Part shown: positions 57,890 to 64,000 of the stretch, one piece after another
Numbering within the stretch: position 1 is the stretch's first letter
Layout of the letters: every line of letters starts with the position of its first letter
NCBI GenBank assembly: GCA_963973975.1
Contig: CAXBCF010000001.1
Location: 1-64,000 of the forward strand
Origin: UBA1494_A sp963973975
GTDB taxonomy: Bacteria > Bacteroidota > Bacteroidia > Flavobacteriales_E > Vicingaceae
Direction: 5' to 3'
Length of the DNA stretch: 64,000 nt
The notes under the pieces: generated by a model
The model's input: only the letters and a program-made list of their open reading frames with translations
What the model was told of the DNA's origin: nothing
The model's database searches: none
Position numbers and translations under genes: made by a program

Positions 57890-60800
57890 TTAGTGAATGA
57901 TTAGCTTCTTGGTTTGGATAAACCCTCCATTTTGAAACTCTAAGAAATACAAACCCTTGGCTAATCCAGTAAAGTTTAATTCTTCTCGATAATCTCTATT
58001 TACTTGAATGGTAGAGGAATAAACTATTTTTCCAGTAATACTTCTTAAAGACAAGTTAAAGGGAGTGGATTCTTCGGTTTTTAATTCTAAAGTAAATTGA
58101 CCGGAAGAAGGGTTGGGGTAGATTGCTATTTCAGGTGTGTTACTTTGAAATACATCATCGATTCCCGAAGTACATTGGAGGAATAAACTCACTTTCTGTC
58201 TACTATTTGCGCAAGCAATTCCGTTAATACTTGATTCTACCCAAAGTGTTGTGTCTATATAATTAATTTGACCACTAAACTTTACGGTATCTCCAAGAGC
58301 ACTAATCGAAATATAGCCTGTATCAACTACTTCACTGCCAACAATAGAATCGGTATACCATCGATAGTTAATACCAACTTGAGGATTTGAAACAACTCCT
58401 CGAGCCGTTAAAACTGCTCCACAAGGACCTATAGCAGAATCGGTATTGCTAACTAAATTCGCTTGAGGAATTACAACCGGTACAATTGTCAAAGTATCAG
58501 ATTCTTCAGTACCACATGCAAGCACCCTGTATTCAGAAATAGTAGTTGGAGCAACTGAAATTGTGCTAAGTGTATCGTTAAACAGGTTTACCCAAGCAGT
58601 TCCGTTCCAAGATTGCCATTGCAATTCTCCTTGATAATTAGCAGCACTTAAAACAATTGTATCTCCGCTGCAACTACTGTCAGGCCCTAAAACTTGACCA
58701 CCAGAAGTAGGAGCAATTAACACAATTTGACTTAAACTATCATTGCTGCTGTTGACATCTGAATTCATTGCTAGCGAGAAGTCAAACTCATAGGCCCCGA
58801 ATAAACTGGTATTGATTGTACCGAAATCGATGTTAATTTCTTCATTTGGTGCTAGCGGCAAGCCCCCATTCAATGAATTATCGGCGACTAAAATTGAACT
58901 ACTTGAAACAATTGTTCCGCTGATGTCCAAGAACAGCATTGCAGTATCAATTGAAAAATCTATGGGTATGCTTCCAGAATTTTTTAGACTCACAATTACT
59001 GTTTCATTAGCTGTATAACACTGATTTACGCCATTTTTAGGAGAAGTTAGTTCACTCAATGAAGCATCTAGCACATCAAAACTTTTCAACTCTATATCAT
59101 CAATGGCTAAATCGCCTGTAAAACTAGACCCTCTAATGCCTTTAAAAACTAATCGAACATTTTTGCCTGCATAACCTCTTAAAATTAAAGAGCGTTGAAT
59201 CCACGCATCACCTTGATTTACTTGTTGCTGACCGACAATTGTAGCCACAGTATTTCGAACTCCATTGGTATCAACCATTACTTCAAGGCTACCCATTGAA
59301 GCACCGTGCATGTGATACCAAAAAGAGAAATCTAAAGAATCATAAGAAGCATCCACAAAAATCGGTGGTGAAGTAAATTCTGAAAAACTTCCCTGAACTC
59401 CTCCTGAAGTTTCCAAAAACACATACGTTCCACCTGCTATTGGAGAAAGTGTATGATCAACCAATGGGCCGGTTGCAAATGAAGACCAGTTAAAACCAGT
59501 TGAAGTTAAGGATTCCCATTTAGGATTGATCGTGCTAGATGAAGTCCATCCTCTTGGCCAGGGATTTCCTAAAACTCTAGAAGGAAACGTTTCAAAATCT
59601 TCGATGAAAGGAATTCCAAAAGCAGAATTAAAAAAGATAGGCCCTATCCATACAGAAGTATCTCCTCTTCCACAAATTTCTCTAACATATACTTCATAAC
59701 TTGTATTAGCATTCAACCCTCCTACCCTAACACTATCGCCAAAAATTACTCCAAATGAACCTGAACCACGTAGTGCTCCTTCCCGAATTAGTTCCCATTG
59801 GTATTCTAAGCTATTTCCATTTACAACGATGTTAACTGAATCCAAACTAGGATTGGAAGTATAAAAATTGGAAGGCGGAGGACATAAAGGTGGGTCAAAT
59901 TCATCTGCTCCCGGATCTACATCTGTAGAAAAAGGAAATGGCCGAGGATCTCCATCAATATCTACATTTACCGGTAAAAAATTATCTCCGGTATTGTTTA
60001 CAAAAGTTCCTACAATGTGTAAATCTGTACTTGAAGTAAACCCAGGATCTCCCTGCAATGAACGAATATCAAAATTGGACTGAGCTGTCTGATAATTAGC
60101 TAAACTCGTATGGTTAACACCATTATGATTCAATAAATTTGTCCCGTTTGTGTGGTAAACATTGTTATCAAGCTTTAAGAAAAGTAAGGAGTCTGCTATG
60201 GTGGTTCTTAATGCCGCGGCGTTCTCTGAAAACAAAATATTGTTTCTAAAATCTAATGAATCGCTGAGAGTTCCTGAAATAAATACTGCTTCTAGGTTTG
60301 ATGAAGTATAAAAAGAATTGTGCCAAATAAAAATATCAATAGGTTCTAAAAGAAATAAGCTATAAGATCCTGAAGTTGTAACCATGTTATTTATTAGTTC
60401 GGCAGAAATTGTAGAAAACGCCATTGAATTGGCATTCGAAATATAAATCCCGTAACGTTTTGCGTTGATAAAATTGGCAATAATTTTAAAATTCATTGGA
60501 TCTTGAATGAATAGCCCATCGGTTATGGTGTTTCTCAATCGCGTAATTGTGTTTCCTTCTATTCTAAGAGAATCTTGATCATCCATGAAAAATCCATAAA
60601 AAAATTGATTTTGCATTTTATTGTTAATGAATGAATTTCTTTTATTTTCATAATTCCCTTGGCCATTCCCTTCAAAATGAACACCGTAATACCCCCCATT
60701 TAATTCGCAATTAATTACAGTGATGTCTGAGGCATTGATACCTTCCGCAAAACTGCTTGCCAAATTAGCTGAAGCGGCTATTACATTTCCTCCTGCAGTA

Positions 60801-62248
60801 TTATTCGGATTGAGTAAAATTCTACAATCAACAATAGAATCATTTGAAGAAGCACCGCTAAAATGAATTCCAAAATGCTCTGAAGCTCCAGCAAAATTGG
60901 ATTTAAAAGTCATATTTTTTATCGTCAAATAAGAAACAGCATTTAGCGAAACTAGTGCATTTTGTCCTGCCAGATTGTTTTCGAGAATTACCAGTGAAGA
61001 ATCACCCCCATCGATGGAAATTATAGTACTGTCATTTGTTCCGTCTACACTTTCCAACTTAATTGTTTCATTGTAAATTCCAGGAGCTACGTTGATGTAT
61101 ACAGAACTGCAAATTCCAGACAAGCTCAACTCTTCCATCAAAGTACTAAAGGAAGTATAATTTGTACTAGAAGCAGGTTGAGATGGATCAATGGTGTAAT
61201 TCCCTTCGAGAGCCGGACCACCAACTACAGTTCGAGAAGTATCGTTGTAATAGACAGTATCTTGCTGCATGTTCACATCAGATGGCCAAGCTTTAATTTG
61301 ATAGGGCGCTTGACCTGAAAACAAGTGGTTTCCAATAGGAATATCAAATTCTGATGCTGGAGAGATTATAGTTGAGTAAACAAATGGTGATTGTAACACT
61401 CCATTAATAGACCAATTTAAAGTAAGGGTATCAATGTTGTTAAACCCCCAATTTTTAACTCTTAAAATAACGGGAGTTGAATCTCCCAAGCAATAAGCCG
61501 GAATTGTAATATCTGTAATTCCTGCATCATTTTGTGGATCGGGAAGTCGTTTAAATAGAAAATCGTCAAAATAGCCTAGTTGAACACAACCTGGAGAATT
61601 GCACTCTGCAAATAAATCAATTGCACTCAGTTGATTTAAGCCACTAGTTGCAAATGCTTGATATGAAAAGGGTTGTTGTACAATAAATTTTCCATCATAA
61701 AAGAAAAGATGTAAATCTCGATCTAAATCAAATACATGTGCCACTTCTACCCAATCGTCGAAACGAGCAGGAATAGGATATTCCACTCCTCCAATTTGAA
61801 TGGTTGATATTGCTCCTTTAGGTCTTAAAAAAATTTGCATCGCCCACTCTGTGCCTACATTGTTTGCGTTGACGGAATGCAGTATGTTCCAATAGGTTCC
61901 TGCTGCTACTCCTACTGAAGGTACATAAACTTTAAATTTCAATAAGTATCGACCTGCTGTAGAATCACCAAATTTTCGAATGACATCTGAAAGTGCTAAT
62001 ACGTTTCCAGGTAAATTAGCATTCCAAATTTTAATAGAATTGGAGCCATTGAATGCAAAATCTGTTGAAGTATATGTACTAGTTAGTACATTGCCCCAAC
62101 CAATCCAGTCAGGAGACTGTGGTTCTAATAAGGTATCTGAAATAAAAGCATCCAAATCATCTTGCCAAAGTATTTGAGCTTTAGCTTCTTGACTTAAAAA
62201 AGTTGATAGAAATAACAAAAAACATAATAAATAGTATTGCTTTTTCAT
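57890..62248 (-). CDS. Large secreted protein with beta-helix repeats and T9SS type A sorting domain
   Basis: The 1452-residue protein has a signal peptide (YYLLCFLLFLSTFLSQEAKAQ) and an N-terminal jelly-roll-like region (about 30-230). A CARDB-like stretch (about 240-340) precedes right-handed beta-helix repeats (about 370-700, with YINVAPGIYNETIKLESVDG and many NNxI turns). Then come a fibronectin-like segment, a choice-of-anchor-J-type region from about 880 (FIEDFETFPSRVLGNPWPRGW) and Ig-like segments. The C-terminus is a T9SS sorting domain (IAIYPNPSSGQFTLEL...GLYFLEFQNGG). It should pass the outer membrane through T9SS and be attached to or released from the surface. A role in adhesion or polysaccharide binding is inference. 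Confidence 0.88.
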   Translation of the reverse strand: MKKQYYLLCFLLFLSTFLSQEAKAQILWQDDLDAFISDTLLEPQSPDWIGWGNVLTSTYTSTDFAFNGSNSIKIWNANLPGNVLALSDVIRKFGDSTAGRYLLKFKVYVPSVGVAAGTYWNILHSVNANNVGTEWAMQIFLRPKGAISTIQIGGVEYPIPARFDDWVEVAHVFDLDRDLHLFFYDGKFIVQQPFSYQAFATSGLNQLSAIDLFAECNSPGCVQLGYFDDFLFKRLPDPQNDAGITDITIPAYCLGDSTPVILRVKNWGFNNIDTLTLNWSINGVLQSPFVYSTIISPASEFDIPIGNHLFSGQAPYQIKAWPSDVNMQQDTVYYNDTSRTVVGGPALEGNYTIDPSQPASSTNYTSFSTLMEELSLSGICSSVYINVAPGIYNETIKLESVDGTNDSTIISIDGGDSSLVILENNLAGQNALVSLNAVSYLTIKNMTFKSNFAGASEHFGIHFSGASSNDSIVDCRILLNPNNTAGGNVIAASANLASSFAEGINASDITVINCELNGGYYGVHFEGNGQGNYENKRNSFINNKMQNQFFYGFFMDDQDSLRIEGNTITRLRNTITDGLFIQDPMNFKIIANFINAKRYGIYISNANSMAFSTISAELINNMVTTSGSYSLFLLEPIDIFIWHNSFYTSSNLEAVFISGTLSDSLDFRNNILFSENAAALRTTIADSLLFLKLDNNVYHTNGTNLLNHNGVNHTSLANYQTAQSNFDIRSLQGDPGFTSSTDLHIVGTFVNNTGDNFLPVNVDIDGDPRPFPFSTDVDPGADEFDPPLCPPPSNFYTSNPSLDSVNIVVNGNSLEYQWELIREGALRGSGSFGVIFGDSVRVGGLNANTSYEVYVREICGRGDTSVWIGPIFFNSAFGIPFIEDFETFPSRVLGNPWPRGWTSSSTINPKWESLTSTGFNWSSFATGPLVDHTLSPIAGGTYVFLETSGGVQGSFSEFTSPPIFVDASYDSLDFSFWYHMHGASMGSLEVMVDTNGVRNTVATIVGQQQVNQGDAWIQRSLILRGYAGKNVRLVFKGIRGSSFTGDLAIDDIELKSFDVLDASLSELTSPKNGVNQCYTANETVIVSLKNSGSIPIDFSIDTAMLFLDISGTIVSSSSILVADNSLNGGLPLAPNEEINIDFGTINTSLFGAYEFDFSLAMNSDVNSSNDSLSQIVLIAPTSGGQVLGPDSSCSGDTIVLSAANYQGELQWQSWNGTAWVNLFNDTLSTISVAPTTISEYRVLACGTEESDTLTIVPVVIPQANLVSNTDSAIGPCGAVLTARGVVSNPQVGINYRWYTDSIVGSEVVDTGYISISALGDTVKFSGQINYIDTTLWVESSINGIACANSRQKVSLFLQCTSGIDDVFQSNTPEIAIYPNPSSGQFTLELKTEESTPFNLSLRSITGKIVYSSTIQVNRDYREELNFTGLAKGLYFLEFQNGGFIQTKKLIIH

Positions 62249-62400
62249 GGCTTCAATTTTTTAACAAGAATTAAAGGTAATGCTTTTGAAACAAATTACT
62301 CTATCTTGAATCATAATTAACATTGATAAGCTATATAAACTTATCTGTTATTATTGCTTTTGCTGTTTTTTGAACCATTAAATTATTGATTTAAATAGGG

Positions 62401-62500
62401 TTAACCACTAAGAACTCCAAGTTTTTCACGAAGTGGCACAAAGGTTAAATCTTATATATATTCTTCTTCTCCCTTAGCGTATATGCTTTGTGAGCCTGGC
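62401..62500. repeat. Possible decayed palindromic element (AACCACTAAG type)
   Basis: AACCACTAAGAACTCCAAG and GGCACAAAG (62435-62443) on the left face CCTTAGCG and CTTTGTGAGC (62476-62485) on the right, giving broken inverted pairing. It resembles the arm sequences of another dispersed palindrome that I associate with this phylum, but the copy is degenerate. Confidence 0.3.
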
Positions 62501-62533
62501 TGTAAAACCTCAATTTCAAAAATAAGAGCTCCC

Positions 62534-62573
62534 TTAAAAAACAAATGCGGACTATTTAAAATAGCCCGCATTG
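62534..62573 (-). terminator. Rho-independent terminator of the second T9SS gene
   Basis: On the minus strand CAATGCGGGCTATT pairs with AATAGTCCGCATTTG across a very short loop with one mismatch, followed by TTTGTTTTTT. It lies about 30 nt after the stop codon of the gene at 62601. Confidence 0.8.
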
Positions 62574-62600
62574 TTTAATTGGTTAATAATTGAAATTGCA

Positions 62601-64000
62601 TCAACTCTTAATCACCTTATCGACGAATGAGCCTTGATCGGTTTCTATTTTAATAATGTAGATACCTTTTGGCAGGTTACCCATATCGAAATGGAAATTC
62701 AATCGAGAGAAATTGAGATTCAAGGATTGCTCTACTAATTTACCATCTATTGTCATCAAGCGAATATGTCCTGATAGGTTTTCATTTGATTGAAACTGAA
62801 TGTTCAGTTGCTCTGAAACCGGATTCGGGAAAATATTAAACTTATCTCTGAATGCTACTTCACTCAACGAAGTAACGCAGCTATCAGATACTCTTACAGC
62901 AAGTGTATCAGAAATGGTAACACAATTTGAATCAGAAGTTACTTCAACAAAATACCTATAATTAACATTATTCTCCAACAACCAAGCATCTACTACCAAG
63001 GTTTGGTTATTAAAGTTAGCGGTATCAGCATCCGTTTTAGTAGTTCCATCTGGCATAATTACAGACCACCTGTAGGTATCATTTCTGCCATCCACTCTTC
63101 CGGCATCTAATATTAATGCAGTATCTTGACAAACGTTCAATACCGTATCTGTGCCATTTACAGCAAAGTAAATACCAGGACGAGTACTAGCTGAATCCCA
63201 TAGTGGATATTTCTCTAAGTCTGTTAAGTATGGATTTGGAAAATCATTCACATAAGCAACAGCCATTGATCGCTCTCTTGATACACAGAAGTCTTTTCCT
63301 CGAACATTTCTCGTATCTACTATACTTTGCAACCAAACAGTATCTGTTTCAGTATAGAATCCATTAAAGCCTGCTTGACCCAATTGTACTGTTCGCGGAT
63401 TCGGAATAAAAGTAGGAATTAGTGAATCTCTGTCTTCCACATAATGAATTCCAACACGTGTTATGTTTGAAGCTACAAAACCTCTAATAGTTCTTTCTCC
63501 CGGTCCACAATCCGCAGCACTTATTGCTCTAGGTGGAAAAGGTTTAATAACAACAACAGTAATTTCACTAGAAAGTACATTAGACCCACAAATACGAGCT
63601 CTAAAAGTTGTTGTAGTATCCAAAATAGAAGGAATATAGATTCGTTCATCATTTGGGAAACCATTGCCCGGCAACCAGAAATCTTGTCCACTTCGTTCTG
63701 CACGTTTTTCTTCCCAAGAAATAGCTCCGAAATGATTGTCTAACCTCAAGGTAATGTTGTCTCCAAAACAAATGGTGTCATTTGGCAATACTCTACTAAT
63801 GAAACCACCTAAGCGTTGTGACTTAACTGTAGATGTGAACTGATCATTTCTGGCGATAGCGTCTCCTTTCATATCCGTTTCTACCACAAAACGATAATTT
63901 TCTCCTTCATCGCTCATGTCAAATGTTGAATCCATAGTAATGGTAACAACAGAATCTCTTGGCAATGGAGAAGGTACACCTCCAATAAGAAAATCGTTGG
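62601..64000 (-). CDS. Secreted protein with T9SS type A sorting domain, 5' part outside the window
   Basis: The frame remains open to the window edge, reading NDFLIGGVPSPLPRDSVV before the first visible start-like codon, so the N-terminus and signal peptide lie outside. The visible 466 residues contain repeated Ig-like/SprB-like beta segments (DTICFGDNITLRLDN, NVCQDTALILDAGRVDGRNDTYRW) and end in a T9SS sorting domain (FNIFPNPVSEQLNIQF...GNLPKGIYIIKIETDQG). It is a surface or secreted T9SS cargo, in tandem with the larger cargo gene downstream but separated from it by a terminator. The full function is unknown. Confidence 0.85.
   Translation of the reverse strand, partial: NDFLIGGVPSPLPRDSVVTITMDSTFDMSDEGENYRFVVETDMKGDAIARNDQFTSTVKSQRLGGFISRVLPNDTICFGDNITLRLDNHFGAISWEEKRAERSGQDFWLPGNGFPNDERIYIPSILDTTTTFRARICGSNVLSSEITVVVIKPFPPRAISAADCGPGERTIRGFVASNITRVGIHYVEDRDSLIPTFIPNPRTVQLGQAGFNGFYTETDTVWLQSIVDTRNVRGKDFCVSRERSMAVAYVNDFPNPYLTDLEKYPLWDSASTRPGIYFAVNGTDTVLNVCQDTALILDAGRVDGRNDTYRWSVIMPDGTTKTDADTANFNNQTLVVDAWLLENNVNYRYFVEVTSDSNCVTISDTLAVRVSDSCVTSLSEVAFRDKFNIFPNPVSEQLNIQFQSNENLSGHIRLMTIDGKLVEQSLNLNFSRLNFHFDMGNLPKGIYIIKIETDQGSFVDKVIKS

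Larger units (their letters stand above)
62249..62600. other. Intergenic region between the two T9SS cargo genes
   Basis: No gene is seen. The right part has a strong minus-strand terminator for the upstream gene. The middle holds an imperfect palindromic element (about 62401-62500). The left 90 bp presumably contain the promoter of the large T9SS gene, though no perfect TAnnTTTG is visible. Confidence 0.5.

Overview
The window is chromosomal DNA of a low-GC (by eye mid-30s percent) member of the Bacteroidota, most likely a marine or freshwater Flavobacteriales-like lineage. The evidence is two large secreted proteins with type IX secretion (T9SS) sorting domains, an SprE/PorW T9SS lipoprotein, family proteins largely confined to this phylum (DUF4271, DUF6168, a long AtpB), an ATP synthase operon that stops before atpD/atpC, several TTG/GTG starts, no clear Shine-Dalgarno sequences, and promoters of the TTTG / TAnnTTTG type. 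Almost all of the window is core metabolism; no phage, integrase, transposase or CRISPR array is visible.

Layout. 1-305: a tRNA-Gly cut by the window edge, preceded by a decayed tRNA-Gly copy and a promoter. 305-16.6 kb: mutS, a TrmH-type methyltransferase, DUF3108 protein, glutaryl-CoA dehydrogenase-like enzyme, DUF4271-hemD, rnpA-yidD-S41 protease-O-antigen-ligase-like cluster, two glycosyltransferases, rsmI, an epimerase with cysH, and a beta-barrel protein. 16.6-28 kb: recJ, frr, epimerase, tyrS, a LuxE/PaaK-like adenylate-forming protein, a Na/Pi cotransporter facing a degenerate PhoB-like response regulator, an SDR and a MurG-like glycosyltransferase. 28.0-29.0 kb: tRNA-Pro(GGG) followed by an exact 338-bp tandem duplication carrying a GIY-YIG nuclease gene; each unit also carries the promoter and first 18 nt of the tRNA. 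29-42.5 kb: trpS, plsC-gatC, SGNH lipoprotein plus FadL porin, korAB, GH3 and M23 proteins, and sprE. 42.6-48.8 kb: bactofilin and the F0F1 ATP synthase operon (atpZ, DUF6168, atpB, E, F, H, A, G). 49-51.5 kb: hemL-hemE. 51.7-57.6 kb: a marR-fadN-fadA-fadE beta-oxidation operon. 57.9-64 kb: two T9SS cargo genes, the second cut by the window edge.

How the genes work together: FadL-type import, beta-oxidation (fadNAE), acyl-CoA dehydrogenases and KorAB feed acetyl-CoA/TCA metabolism; ATP synthase uses the resulting gradient; hemD, hemL and hemE supply haem; glycosyltransferases, epimerases and the O-ligase-like protein build surface glycans; SprE and the T9SS cargo serve protein export.

The most unusual features are the tRNA-Pro/GIY-YIG tandem module, the phosphorylation-site-less response regulator beside 11-bp-spaced repeats, a decayed tRNA-Gly inside a tRNA leader, a terminator-like hairpin directly after atpE, and several different imperfect palindromic elements in intergenic gaps.
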